NCBI GenBank assembly: GCA_015075425.1
Contig: JABTUL010000003.1
Span: 124,001 to 188,000 of the forward strand
Length of the DNA stretch: 64,000 bases
Direction: 5' to 3'
DNA from: Spirochaetales bacterium
Lineage (GTDB): Bacteria; Spirochaetota; Leptospiria; Leptospirales; Leptonemataceae
Shown: positions 26,147 through 35,523 of the stretch, in pieces
Position numbering within the stretch: the stretch's first letter is position 1
Layout: each line of letters begins with the position of its first letter
Made by a program: the position numbers and the translations under genes
The notes under the pieces: model-generated
Told to the model about the DNA's origin: nothing
Database searches by the model: none
The model's input: only the letters and a program-made list of their open reading frames with translations

Positions 26147-26391
26147 CCCGCATTATTCGTGAAAACAGTGGGTCTCCGCACGCGACCTTACCCCTGGCCC
26201 CGCATACGGACGTCCTTGCCCGAATGCGGGGCGCTGCGCCCTCCGTGGCTCCGCGACAGGGGCAAGGCCGCGCGCGACACACTGTTCTTACAAACAAGCT
26301 CCGGGTTTTCGTGGAAATGATGAAAAACCGCCCGGTGCGGGTTTTTCTTTGAACCTGTACTTTACGCATACACTTTCATGAATAATCCGGG
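26147..26391 (+). mobile_element. MITE-like element, copy 2 (245 bp)
   Basis: The ends are CCCGCATTATTCGTGAAA and the complement-matching TTTCATGAATAATCCGGG (one extra mismatch in the left end compared with the other copies). It is flanked by CTAA at 26143-26146 and 26392-26395, a 4-bp duplication that is the reverse complement of the TTAG found at the other two copies. The interior is nearly identical to copy 3, including nested palindromes (CCCCGCAT with ATGCGGGG; CCCCTG with CAGGGG). The terminator-like hairpin near the right end is slightly decayed here. There is no transposase gene. Confidence 0.88.
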
Positions 26392-26404
26392 CTAATGGTG
26401 CATT

Positions 26405-26710
26405 TTATTCGAATAGTTCTGCGGATTCTACAATGGCATCTGCAAAGGTGATCGAGCAACTCTGGTTAGAGAGAGAACTATACGACCAGGCCCATCGCCC
26501 TTTTTTGGAATTATCTGCCTCTGTCGTCGCATGCGGATGCCCCGCAATCGCGACGACCTGAGCTTCTGCCATACCTGGTTTGATTTTTGCACAGTCATTG
26601 CGATCAAATACCTTTGTCTGCGGCGCTACATAAGGATTTTTTTGATCGCATTGCTGGCCGGATAAGATTGCTAACACGAGGAGGGTGTATATCAGTTCCG
26701 AATTGTTCAT
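26405..26710 (-). CDS. Small exported protein with BamE/SmpA-like outline
   Basis: A 101-residue protein with an N-terminal hydrophobic segment ending in LSGQQC, a possible lipobox (Cys21). The mature part contains CAKIKPGMAEAQVVAIAGHP, like the KxGMtxxxVxxxxGxP motif of BamE/SmpA-type lipoproteins, then WAWSYSSLSNQSCSITFAD, matching the W-x-Y and C-x-hydrophobic-x-F strands of that fold. True BamE is part of the outer-membrane assembly machine, but this fold is also widespread in unrelated small envelope proteins, so function is not assigned. Two further cysteines could form a disulphide. Confidence 0.55.
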   Translation of the reverse strand: MNNSELIYTLLVLAILSGQQCDQKNPYVAPQTKVFDRNDCAKIKPGMAEAQVVAIAGHPHATTEADNSKKGRWAWSYSSLSNQSCSITFADAIVESAELFE

Positions 26711-26777
26711 TTTTTTTACCTTTGAAAGAGGAGGTACGCCCCAATCGATATGGGTTCTTTACCGCTAAACCTTTCCT

Positions 26778-27290
26778 TTAAGGGCGACCGCCCAGAAATT
26801 CTCCATAGACCCAGCCCCGGCGTGGCTCACAACCCCCGGCATACCAATCATCCTCGGGGATAACATAGTACCAGTAATTCAGCCAGCCCTGAACCGGAGC
26901 TTTCTCTACTGTCCGGGCCAGTACTTTGACTTCCTTGCCGACAGGTATGTGGTCATACTCCTGCGGGTTTATGTCTCCATAGGTGCACTTATATTCGGAT
27001 GCCAGCGAGTCCGGAGCGGAGCGAAATTTTACCGCTGTCGTTGTGCCCCACCTTGCAAACCCCATCGTGACCACAGGCAGGCCATCGATATATGCGCGAA
27101 AATCCATGTAATAGCCAAAACCGAAATCTTCCGGTCCCCAACGGGCTGCAGTCAGTTCGCGTACGGAAAGGGGTAAACCGGGTTCGGTCGGCTGCGGACC
27201 AGCCCCGGTAGCCGGAGTGGAAGGAGCCTTCTTACAGGAACAAAGCCATACAAGAATCAGAAATACGGTTGAGGGCAGGAGGAGGCGCAT
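26778..27290 (-). CDS. Lipoprotein with SH3-like C-terminal domain
   Basis: From the ATG at 27290 the product is 170 residues, with a signal peptide ending LCSC followed by KK; the alternative ATG at 27308 adds six residues. A Pro/Thr linker follows. The C-terminal 50 residues (GKEVKVLARTVEKAP, WLNYWYYVIPEDDWYAGGCE, RRGWVYGEFL) follow a bacterial SH3 pattern, where such domains often bind cell-wall peptides. No Shine-Dalgarno sequence is evident for either start. It is not clearly in an operon with its neighbours. Confidence 0.5.
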   Translation of the reverse strand: MRLLLPSTVFLILVWLCSCKKAPSTPATGAGPQPTEPGLPLSVRELTAARWGPEDFGFGYYMDFRAYIDGLPVVTMGFARWGTTTAVKFRSAPDSLASEYKCTYGDINPQEYDHIPVGKEVKVLARTVEKAPVQGWLNYWYYVIPEDDWYAGGCEPRRGWVYGEFLGGRP

Positions 27291-27506
27291 AGAGTCAGAG
27301 AGCGACATAGATATTGCGAGTCAATGGAATTCGGCGGCTATATTGCGACGCTTCCGGAAAATGGTTTGCCGACTTTCCAATGCCCGGATAATGAGACCTG
27401 CGAAGTCCATTTGATTTGCCTTTTTCCGGAAGGGCTGGCGGAGTGTATGGAGTCCATTTCCGACCTGGCGTAGAGAATTTTGAGCGCTGTTTTGGAGCCC
27501 CCATAG

Positions 27507-28352
27507 ATGAAAATATTGATCGTTGGTGCAACTGGTGTTGTTGGCAGGCACGTTATTCCCCGGCTCCTCGAACGAGGACATGAAGTGAGGGCATTGGTTC
27601 GGACACGCGACCAGGCTACTCAACTTCAGCGCCTGGATGTGCAAGTATATTCAGGTGACATTCTTGTCAGCGATACTCTTTCGCCAGCAGTATCGGGAGC
27701 TGAATGTGTTATCCACCTTGCCACCGCAATTCCCAGAAATCTCGATCGCGGCGATTGGACAATGAATGACCGTATCCGCCGCGAGGGGACACGAAATCTC
27801 CTGGTGTGCGCAGCGGAGAGCAGCACTCGTCGATACATTCAGCAAAGTATCATCATGCTCTACGGAGACTATGGAAACACCATAGTGGACGAGTCAGCAT
27901 CACTGCAACCCTCGCCGTACATTAGATCCGCTTTCGATATGGAACAACAAGTGCGTGAAAGCAACATCGAATGGTGCATACTGCGCGGCGGCTATTTCTA
28001 CGGTCCTTCCACGGGAGCTGAAGATGCCTGGAGGGAATTAGCCCGCTCAGCGAAGTTGCAAATTCCTGCCAACTCCGGTGCATTTGTCTCTCTCGTTCAT
28101 GTGATCGACATGTCCCGTGCTGTGGTAGCTGCAGCAGAGGAAGCAAAGCCGGGCAGCATTTACAATGTCGTTGATGACCGGCCGGTTAGCTATGGAGAGC
28201 TTTACAATTTTCTGGCCCGCCAGATCGGAGCGCCTGACCCGGAGGTGAATCAAATAGAAGCACCTTCCCTTGGTTGCAGCAATAATCGAATCAAGGCCGA
28301 TCTCGGTTGGCATCCGTTGTTCCCCAGTTTTCGTTCCGGTCTGGTCTGGTAG
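27507..28352 (+). CDS. NAD(P)-dependent epimerase/dehydratase-like SDR protein
   Basis: A 281-residue extended/atypical short-chain dehydrogenase. The N-terminus has the Rossmann motif ILIVGATGVVGRHV. CVIHLATAIPRNLD follows the nucleotide-binding half, and FVSLVHVIDMSRAVV with GSIYNVVDDRPVSYGELY is the typical C-terminal half of NAD-dependent epimerases. The usual YxxxK active site is not obvious (SIIMLYGDYG is at about the expected place), so it may bind cofactor without classic catalysis, as in NmrA-like or complex-I-type members. It stands alone upstream of the V-ATPase operon. Confidence 0.72.
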   Translation: MKILIVGATGVVGRHVIPRLLERGHEVRALVRTRDQATQLQRLDVQVYSGDILVSDTLSPAVSGAECVIHLATAIPRNLDRGDWTMNDRIRREGTRNLLVCAAESSTRRYIQQSIIMLYGDYGNTIVDESASLQPSPYIRSAFDMEQQVRESNIEWCILRGGYFYGPSTGAEDAWRELARSAKLQIPANSGAFVSLVHVIDMSRAVVAAAEEAKPGSIYNVVDDRPVSYGELYNFLARQIGAPDPEVNQIEAPSLGCSNNRIKADLGWHPLFPSFRSGLVW

Positions 28353-28458
28353 GGCGTGCTCCTGACATGCAATGATACAGGCACAGATCATATAAGTTTG
28401 CGGTTCCATAACTCTTGACCGGGAACGACCCCAAAAATCGCTGGGCAGGGAGCCGCTC

Positions 28459-29043
28459 ATGGAACGAAAACTCGACCAGCTGGTCAACCAGATCTACGAA
28501 GAGGGCATCGAAAAAGCAAAAAAAGAAAAAGAGAGCATTCTCGAACAGGCGCGGGCGGAAGCAGAATCCATTGTGAATCGCGCGCGGGCGGAGGCCAGGG
28601 CTTTAAAGTCCGCTGCAGAAGAAGAGAGCCGGTTGCTCGCGGAAGGGGCTCGCACAGAGGTCCGCCTGGCGGTGGACCGGGCGCAGGCCGAACTCAAACG
28701 GCAGCTGGAAACGATCCTGGAACAAAAGATTTTACCGGAAGGGTCGCTCAAACTTGATGGACCCTTCCTTCAGGCTCTGCTTCTTGAGGCTGTGCGCGGT
28801 TTCAAGGCAGGAAGCCAGGTTACTCTTTCTGACACGATGGAGGAGGAATGGCGCTCGCGTATTAAAGCTTCGATACAATCAGCACTTCCGGTGGACGTGG
28901 AATTTTCTCCGGGCCAGAAAAGCGGATTTTCCATCAAGCAGGCCGGTGAGAATTACAGGCTGGATTTTTCTGCGGAGGCGCTGGAGAATTTCCTGCGCTC
29001 TTTTCTTAAAGCGACCACTCGCAGTCTGCTTTTCTCGCGCTGA
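28459..29043 (+). CDS. atpE: V-type ATP synthase subunit E
   Basis: A 194-residue, highly charged protein. Residues 1-95 are a long helix rich in Glu, Lys and Ala (EKESILEQARAEAE and so on), as in the E peripheral stalk subunit; the C-terminal half is globular (EEWRSRIKASIQSALPVDVEF). It is the first gene of the V-ATPase operon, and GCAGGGAG precedes the ATG. The short interval upstream must contain the operon promoter, but I could not settle on hexamers. No subunit G partner is seen in the window. Confidence 0.85.
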   Translation: MERKLDQLVNQIYEEGIEKAKKEKESILEQARAEAESIVNRARAEARALKSAAEEESRLLAEGARTEVRLAVDRAQAELKRQLETILEQKILPEGSLKLDGPFLQALLLEAVRGFKAGSQVTLSDTMEEEWRSRIKASIQSALPVDVEFSPGQKSGFSIKQAGENYRLDFSAEALENFLRSFLKATTRSLLFSR

Positions 29044-29045
29044 AC

Positions 29046-29891
29046 ATGCAATACTATTACTTGATGTCTTCTCTGCCGGATCTTTCCCCTGAGGAGCCCG
29101 TCCTGTTTGAAATCGGGAAGCTGGTCCGGCAAATCGAAGAGAACCTTGTCCCCCTTGACTTGAAGTATTTTCGCTATCTATTGTACAGGAATGATAATAA
29201 AAATATTATGCATCATTTACGGTTGACTCAAGGGCTGCGCGATGCATCGCACTTGATTTTTTACGAACCAGCAGCCTATGCTTTTGAAGAGCTGGAAGAC
29301 CACCTCAAGGAAGGAGAAAAGCTCCCCGCTTATATGCAGGACTTCTTGGCTGCATTCCACCGCGATGAGCTGCCCACGGACTGGAGACTGCGCGAGAACA
29401 TCCTGAAAGAAAAATACTACCAGGAAGCGCTCAGTCTGGGGGAGCCATTCCTCAAAGCATACTTCACTTTCAAGCGCAATCTCAAGAATATCCTTTCGGC
29501 CTTGAATGCCAGGCAGTACGGATTCCCGCTTGCTGATGTACTCATTGGAGAGGATGATCTCACCGTTCAACTGCAGAGCGCCACCCAGAGCGATTTTGGA
29601 CTCGGTCGGGAATTTCCTTTTATAGACGATTTACGGCAATATATTGAAGAAAAAGCGTTTGTAAAACTCGAACAGACGGTTGATCGACTGCTCCTCGTGG
29701 CGGTGCAGGACCTGGCGCACGATCGATTCAGCCGCGCTGCGGTGTTTGCCTATTTTATAGAGGCATCCCTCATGCAACGCTGGGTGCATCTGGAAGAAAA
29801 AGCAGGATTGCAGGAGCTGGAGAACATGATTCATCGGATTGTAACAGAAGCAAGCTGGCCGGAGCACTGGCATCAGGAGGGGGCGGCATGA
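29046..29891 (+). CDS. V-type ATPase-associated DUF2764 protein (probable C/d-like subunit)
   Basis: A 281-residue protein starting MQYYYLMSSLPDLS, the characteristic DUF2764 opening (YYYLxASLPxL). DUF2764 genes sit in V-ATPase operons of spirochetes, chlamydiae and Bacteroidetes in the position of subunit C, so it probably links the central rotor to the K ring; this is inferred from gene order. The protein is largely helical (KAYFTFKRNLKNILSALNARQYG, split by variable residues). It overlaps the A subunit start by 4 bases (ATGA). Confidence 0.75.
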   Translation: MQYYYLMSSLPDLSPEEPVLFEIGKLVRQIEENLVPLDLKYFRYLLYRNDNKNIMHHLRLTQGLRDASHLIFYEPAAYAFEELEDHLKEGEKLPAYMQDFLAAFHRDELPTDWRLRENILKEKYYQEALSLGEPFLKAYFTFKRNLKNILSALNARQYGFPLADVLIGEDDLTVQLQSATQSDFGLGREFPFIDDLRQYIEEKAFVKLEQTVDRLLLVAVQDLAHDRFSRAAVFAYFIEASLMQRWVHLEEKAGLQELENMIHRIVTEASWPEHWHQEGAA

Positions 29892-31672
29892 CGCAGGGCA
29901 AAGTCAGTGGAGTGGTGGCGAACCTGGTTTCCGTTGAGGTGGATGGCCCGGTTGCTCAAAATGAGATCTGCCACATAGAAGTTCAGGATGTGCATCTCAT
30001 GGCAGAGGTCATCCGCATTCATGGAAACACCGCTCACGTGCAGGTCTTTGAATCCACGCGCGGCCTGCGGGTCGGTGCATCGGTGAAGTTCAGTGGCCAT
30101 ATGCTGGAAATCGATCTGGGTCCAGGAATCCTGTCGCGCAAATACGACGGTTTACAGAACGATCTGGAAAAGATGAGCGGTATTTTTCTCTCTCGCGGAA
30201 CTCAGGTAGATGCTCTGGATCCCGAGCGTCGTTTTGATTTTACGCCCATTGCTAAGGTCGGCGACAGTGTGCGTTCTGCGGACTGGTTGGGCCAGGTGAA
30301 AGAAAACTGGATGGATCATAAGATTATGGTCCCTTTCGCTCTTGAGGGCAGCTGGACAGTGGCTGATATCCAGACGGGTAGTTTCCGGGTTGATGACACC
30401 GTCGCCACGCTTAAGAATTCACGTGGTGAGACGAGAGCTGTAACCATGCGCCAGAAGTGGCCGATCAAAAAGGCCATCCAGGCTTTCGACGAACGGCCGC
30501 GTCCCTATCGATTGATGGAAACAGGCATCCGGGTCATCGATACCTTAAATCCCCTGGTGGAAGGTGGCACAGGATTTATTCCTGGACCATTTGGCTGTGG
30601 CAAGACGGTCCTCCAGCATGCGATGAGTAAAAATGCGCATGCAGATCTGATCATCATCACGGCCTGCGGAGAAAGAGCAAACGAAGTCGTTGAGATTTTT
30701 AAAGAGTTCCCGCATCTGGACGATCCGCGTACCGGCCGCAAGCTCATGGAAAGAACCACGATCATCTGTAATACTTCCAATATGCCAGTGGCCGCCCGCG
30801 AAGCTTCTGTGTACACCGGAATGACCATTGCTGAATACTACCGGTCAATGGGGCTCCGGGTTTTGCTCCTTGCCGACTCGACCAGCCGCTGGGCCCAGGC
30901 ATTGCGCGAGATGTCCAATCGTCTGGAGGAGTTGCCCGGCCCGGATGCTTTTCCCATGGACTTATCCGCCATCATCTCCAATTTCTATGCACGGGCAGGG
31001 TATGTGCGCTTGCGGAACGGGCAGACGGGATCGGTCACCTTTGTGGGTACTGTTTCACCGGCCGGTGGCAACCTCAAAGAACCGGTGACGGAAAGCACGC
31101 GAAAGGCCGCTCGAGCCTTCTATGCACTTTCGCAGGGCCGGGCTGATGCCCGTCGCTATCCGGCCATTGATCCGCTTGATTCTTATTCCAAGTATCTGGA
31201 GTATCCGGAGTTTGTGGAGTACATGGGCAAAGAGCTGCGGCCGGACTGGACATCCATGGTAACCCAGGCCCGCGATATTTTGCGCCAGGGTCAGGAAGCT
31301 CAGGCTCAGATCAATATTCTGGGCGATGATTCCGTTCCCCTGGAATACCACGAAGTCTACTGGAAGGGTGAAATGATCGATTTTGTTATCTTGCAGCAGG
31401 ACGCTTTTGATGCCGTGGATGCCAGTACGCCTCTGGCCCGGCAGCAGTTCATGCTGGAGCTCCTTCTGGGTATTACTCGCTTGAGCTTTAGCTGGGCGGG
31501 CTTTGAGGCTGTGGGGAATTACTACAAACAGCTCATCAATATACTCAAGCAAATGAACTACGCAGTGATGGACAGCCCGGAATTTTCCACCTATCTGGAT
31601 CGTTTGCGGCAGATGTTGCGTGAGCAGAGCGGTCAGGATCTGGCCGCTGACTGGACAGGAGCAAGCGTATGA
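29888..31672 (+). CDS. atpA: V-type ATP synthase catalytic subunit A
   Basis: A 594-residue protein, the normal length for subunit A. Walker A is GPFGCGKTVL, and the A-specific non-homologous region lies between residues 115 and 200. RVLLLADSTSRWAQALREMS holds the Walker B segment and arginines of the active site. It hydrolyses or makes ATP at the A/B interface. It overlaps both neighbouring genes by 4 bases, so translation is coupled through the operon. Confidence 0.95.
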   Translation: MTQGKVSGVVANLVSVEVDGPVAQNEICHIEVQDVHLMAEVIRIHGNTAHVQVFESTRGLRVGASVKFSGHMLEIDLGPGILSRKYDGLQNDLEKMSGIFLSRGTQVDALDPERRFDFTPIAKVGDSVRSADWLGQVKENWMDHKIMVPFALEGSWTVADIQTGSFRVDDTVATLKNSRGETRAVTMRQKWPIKKAIQAFDERPRPYRLMETGIRVIDTLNPLVEGGTGFIPGPFGCGKTVLQHAMSKNAHADLIIITACGERANEVVEIFKEFPHLDDPRTGRKLMERTTIICNTSNMPVAAREASVYTGMTIAEYYRSMGLRVLLLADSTSRWAQALREMSNRLEELPGPDAFPMDLSAIISNFYARAGYVRLRNGQTGSVTFVGTVSPAGGNLKEPVTESTRKAARAFYALSQGRADARRYPAIDPLDSYSKYLEYPEFVEYMGKELRPDWTSMVTQARDILRQGQEAQAQINILGDDSVPLEYHEVYWKGEMIDFVILQQDAFDAVDASTPLARQQFMLELLLGITRLSFSWAGFEAVGNYYKQLINILKQMNYAVMDSPEFSTYLDRLRQMLREQSGQDLAADWTGASV

Positions 31673-33003
31673 TGCAGGTGCAGGCTTTTCAAAAAATCTA
31701 TGCCGAGCTTTCCAAAATCACCAGAGCAACCGTAACCCTGCGCGCCCAGGGCGTTGGCAATGAAGAGCTGGCCTATGTGCACGGCCGGCCGGCGCAGGTG
31801 GTCAGCATTCATGGTCCGGAAGTGACCCTGCAGGTCTATTCGGGTACAGAAGGAATCCCCACCAACGCTCAGGTAGTTTTCATGGGTCATCCGCCACAGC
31901 TACGCGTTGGGCCAGGCCTTGCCGGGCGTTACTTTAACGCTTACGGTGAACCCATTGACGGCGGCCCTCCTGTGGAGGGCGAGCTTGTGGAAATCAACGG
32001 CCCGACGGTGAATCCCGTCCAAAGACAGATGCCATCAGAAACGATAGAGACAGGAATTGCTGGCATTGATCTGAACAATACCCTGGTAACCGGTCAGAAA
32101 ATCCCTTTCTTTGCCGATCCCGATCAACCCTACAATCAAGTAATGGCTGACGTGGCCCTGCGTGCGCGGGCCGATAAAATCATCCTGGGTGGTATGGGTC
32201 TTTCCAATGATGACTACCTGTACTATAAATCGGTCTTTGCCAATGCTGGAGTGGAGCATAAGATTATATCATTCATAAATACAACCAATGATCCTCCCGT
32301 TGAGCGATTGCTCATTCCGGATATGGCCCTGGCTGTCGCCGAATTCTTTGCTGGCGGGCACAAAGAGAAGGTTCTGGTTCTTTTAACGGATATGACGCTT
32401 TTTGCCGACGCCCTGGCAATTGTTTCCAATAAGATGGATCAGATTCCCAGCAAAGATAGCATGCCCGGATCTCTTTACAGCGATCTGGCGCGTATCTATG
32501 AAAAGGCCGTGCAATTTCCCGATGGTGGATCCATCACCATTGTGGCGGTGACCACCCTGAATGAAGGGGACATCACCCATGCCATTCCAGACAATACCGG
32601 TTATATAACAGAAGGTCAACTTTTTTTGCGGCGGGATACAACTGTGGGCAAGGTCATCGTGGATCCCTTCCGCAGCCTTTCCCGACTCAAGCAACTGGTC
32701 ATTGGCAAGCAAACCCGGGAGGATCATCCGCAGATCATGAACACACTGGTCCGCCTCTATTCCGATGCGGCCAACGCGCGCACCAAGAAGGAGAACGGTT
32801 TTGATTTAACCGATTACGATTTGCGGACCCTTGACTTTGCCTCTGAATATTCCAGACATCTACTGGCCATCGATGTCAATGTGAGTGTGGAAGCCATGCT
32901 TGACCGGGGCTGGGAGCTTCTGGCCCGCTATTTCAAGAAAAGTGAAACCGGCATCAAAGATTCTCTGACCCAGAAATACTGGCCGGCCGGAAGCGTTCAT
33001 TGA
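31669..33003 (+). CDS. atpB: V-type ATP synthase subunit B
   Basis: A 444-residue non-catalytic nucleotide-site subunit. It has the B-type sequence NTLVTGQKIPFFADPDQPYN in place of a P-loop, as expected, and LVLLTDMTLFADALAIVSNKMDQIP, PGSLYSDLARIYEKA and the arginine region near the A interface. The start overlaps the stop of the A gene and its stop overlaps the D gene start. Confidence 0.95.
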   Translation: MMQVQAFQKIYAELSKITRATVTLRAQGVGNEELAYVHGRPAQVVSIHGPEVTLQVYSGTEGIPTNAQVVFMGHPPQLRVGPGLAGRYFNAYGEPIDGGPPVEGELVEINGPTVNPVQRQMPSETIETGIAGIDLNNTLVTGQKIPFFADPDQPYNQVMADVALRARADKIILGGMGLSNDDYLYYKSVFANAGVEHKIISFINTTNDPPVERLLIPDMALAVAEFFAGGHKEKVLVLLTDMTLFADALAIVSNKMDQIPSKDSMPGSLYSDLARIYEKAVQFPDGGSITIVAVTTLNEGDITHAIPDNTGYITEGQLFLRRDTTVGKVIVDPFRSLSRLKQLVIGKQTREDHPQIMNTLVRLYSDAANARTKKENGFDLTDYDLRTLDFASEYSRHLLAIDVNVSVEAMLDRGWELLARYFKKSETGIKDSLTQKYWPAGSVH

Positions 33004-33584
33004 AATTTCAATTCAATAAAACTGCTTTACAAAAGCTCAAACGCGAGCTTCTGGTCCGCCAGAAGGCGCTGCCCACACTTAAAGCTAAAGAGACTGCTCT
33101 GCGGCTGGAAGTGCGTAAATCAGCTGAACTTTTGCAGAGGGCCAACCAGGAGCTTGAACAGCTGATGAGGGATCGAGCCCCCCAGGCAAGACTCTGGCTG
33201 GAGTTTCCAGCTGTTCTGGCCATAAGGCAAATTGAGCTGAGGACACGCAACGTTGCCGGTGTCAGGGTTCAAGAACTGGAAACGATCCATTTCGATATTC
33301 GCAATTACAGTCTGTATGCCAATCGCGCCTGGGTGCCTGGTGGAACCGATCTCCTGAAAGACTACTGCTCACGCCAGATTCAGATTCGTTTGCTGGATTT
33401 GAGCACCCGGCTTCTGGAGCGCGCCCGCAAGAAAACGACACAGAAGGTCAATTTGTATGAAAAGGTTCAGATACCGGAATACCAGTCGGCTATACTCAAG
33501 ATAAAACGGTTTCTTGAAGATAAAGAAAATCTGTCTATTGCCGCTTCCAAAATCGTAAAGGAAAAGCAAAAACAGGCGTCATGA
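33000..33584 (+). CDS. atpD: V-type ATP synthase subunit D
   Basis: A 194-residue protein of two long helices, as expected for the central rotor shaft: an N-terminal helix (FNKTALQKLKRELLVRQ, then ALPTLKAKETAL) and a C-terminal helix (LSTRLLERARKKTTQKVNLYEK, then IPEYQSAILKIKRFLED). NLYEKxxIPEYxxxIxxIxxFLED is a conserved signature of subunit D. It overlaps the genes on either side by 4 bases. Confidence 0.93.
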   Translation: MKFQFNKTALQKLKRELLVRQKALPTLKAKETALRLEVRKSAELLQRANQELEQLMRDRAPQARLWLEFPAVLAIRQIELRTRNVAGVRVQELETIHFDIRNYSLYANRAWVPGGTDLLKDYCSRQIQIRLLDLSTRLLERARKKTTQKVNLYEKVQIPEYQSAILKIKRFLEDKENLSIAASKIVKEKQKQAS

Positions 33585-35503
33585 TTGAGCGGATGCGTAA
33601 AGTGACTTTCTTCCTGCATCATCGGGCGCGTTACGATGCCCTGCTGCGCCTTCAAGAGCTGGGGCTTGTTCATCTCGACCTTGAAGAGGGGACAGCGGAG
33701 AAAATCAAGAAACTCAAATCACTCATTGCCCGGCATGAGAAGGTGATTGCGGGGATTGAAAAACTCCATGAAGAATCAGATGGAGAAGGGATGGAATCCA
33801 GCTGGCCCCGTCATGTGCACAGCCCGGATGATCGTCTTAAATACCTGGAAGACCTGTTTGAAATCAAGGAGAGTTTTGAGAAGGCCCTCCTGGAACTCGA
33901 AGCAGAAGAGCGGCTCCTCTCTCCCTGGGGTGATTTTGATGTGCTGCGTGTATCCAGACTGGCCAACCATGGACTGCGGCTACGTTTTTTCATTGGCACG
34001 GCTTCTCATTTCCAGTCACATGAATTTGGAAATCAAGTGATTGAAGTGATTCATCGCGATGGAGCACGCCTGTATTTTGTGCTTCTGGAATATGGACCGC
34101 AACAATCTGAGGTCGTCCTTCCTTTTCAGGAAGTGATTCTGCCATCGAACTCGCTTCATGAAATTCGCGAGGTGATCGCCACGGTGCGGCAGCACATAGC
34201 CGACGATGAACGTCAGCTGGCCTCATGGAAGAGTATGACGGGCGGCCTGATCGAGCAGGTAGCGGATCTGCGCACGCAGTTGCAGTACGAAGAGGCGCGA
34301 CTATGCCTCAAGGCGGCAGCCGGTGACACGATCTACTACATAACCGGTTGGGTTCCGGAAGCCGGCGTGCAGCAGCTGAAGCGCATGCTGGAAGAACAGC
34401 GGATCGCCTATCAACTGGAGAAGCCCGGGCCCAGCGATGCACCTCCGGTGAAGCTGCGGAACAATCGCTTCTCGCGTCTTTTTGAACCCATCACGCGTAT
34501 CTTTTCTTTACCCGATTATTTTGAACTGGATCCAACGCTTTTTTTTGCGCCTTTCTTTACCCTGTTCTTTGGGCTCTGCCTGGGTGACGTGGGCTACGGG
34601 TTGATCTTGACGGCAATCTCATTGATCTGCCTGAAGATTGTCCCGCCCGCATACCGCATGATTGCCTGGCTCGGCATCATACTTTCCTTATCGACGACCG
34701 TTGCCGGAGTACTGCTCAACAGTGTGTTCGGTGCACCATTGCTGGCCGGTAGCCCTGCTATGGACCTGGCCGTCTTTTCTCCTTATACATCAGCCGGTAA
34801 AACGGCTTACCCGGCCATGTCGCTCTCCCTGGCACTGGGATTTGTTCAGCTAACGACCGGTATCATTTTGAGTGCCGTCAATGCCTGGCGGCGGCATGGC
34901 TGGCTGTATGCCCTGAAATCCAGCGGTAGCCTGGGAATGCTGCTCGGTGGACTCATTGTCGCGGCCCATGCCGATCCCATGGGTCTTGGACTTAATGCGG
35001 CCCTGCAAATTGGTCCCCTTCCGGTGGGTGCTCTCCTGACTGCTGCCCCGGAGAATGCCGGTCTTGTGCTTCTTGGCGCCGGTGCCTTTCTGTTCTTCTT
35101 TTTCAACAGTCCCGAACTTTCCATCTTTTTGCGTCCTCTAAGCGGACTCTGGGCCTTCTACCAGTTTGCCACCGGCCTTCTGGGTGATTTCCTTTCCTAC
35201 ATAAGACTCTTTGCTCTGGGTCTGGCCAGCGGTCTACTGGGCAATGCTTTCAATCAGATTGCTTTTATGATCCTGCCCCGCGGCCCCACCGGCCCCGAAT
35301 TCCAGAGTCCCTGGATAGTCCTTGCCGTTTTGATTTTGATTCTGGGCCACACTTTGAACCTGGGCCTGGCGGTGCTTGGAGCCTTTGTGCATCCGCTGCG
35401 TCTCACTTTTGTGGAATTTTATAAAAATATGGAGTATGCGGGCGGGGGTCGGGCCTATACTCCCTTTGCGGTGCAACGCTCCCTGAAACAGGAATCAGTT
35501 TAA
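33581..35503 (+). CDS. atpI: V-type ATP synthase subunit I
   Basis: A 640-residue protein with a cytoplasmic N-terminal half (to about 310) containing coiled coils, and a C-terminal membrane half with about seven or eight segments. The membrane half opens with PDYFELDPTLFFAPFFTLFFG, then LCLGDVGYGL, both conserved in V-type I subunits. LGDFLSYIRLFALGLASG contains the arginine needed for ion transfer through the stator channel. It directs sodium or proton flow past the K ring. Confidence 0.93.
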   Translation: MIERMRKVTFFLHHRARYDALLRLQELGLVHLDLEEGTAEKIKKLKSLIARHEKVIAGIEKLHEESDGEGMESSWPRHVHSPDDRLKYLEDLFEIKESFEKALLELEAEERLLSPWGDFDVLRVSRLANHGLRLRFFIGTASHFQSHEFGNQVIEVIHRDGARLYFVLLEYGPQQSEVVLPFQEVILPSNSLHEIREVIATVRQHIADDERQLASWKSMTGGLIEQVADLRTQLQYEEARLCLKAAAGDTIYYITGWVPEAGVQQLKRMLEEQRIAYQLEKPGPSDAPPVKLRNNRFSRLFEPITRIFSLPDYFELDPTLFFAPFFTLFFGLCLGDVGYGLILTAISLICLKIVPPAYRMIAWLGIILSLSTTVAGVLLNSVFGAPLLAGSPAMDLAVFSPYTSAGKTAYPAMSLSLALGFVQLTTGIILSAVNAWRRHGWLYALKSSGSLGMLLGGLIVAAHADPMGLGLNAALQIGPLPVGALLTAAPENAGLVLLGAGAFLFFFFNSPELSIFLRPLSGLWAFYQFATGLLGDFLSYIRLFALGLASGLLGNAFNQIAFMILPRGPTGPEFQSPWIVLAVLILILGHTLNLGLAVLGAFVHPLRLTFVEFYKNMEYAGGGRAYTPFAVQRSLKQESV

Positions 35504-35523
35504 TTTTTATTAAAGGAGTTTTT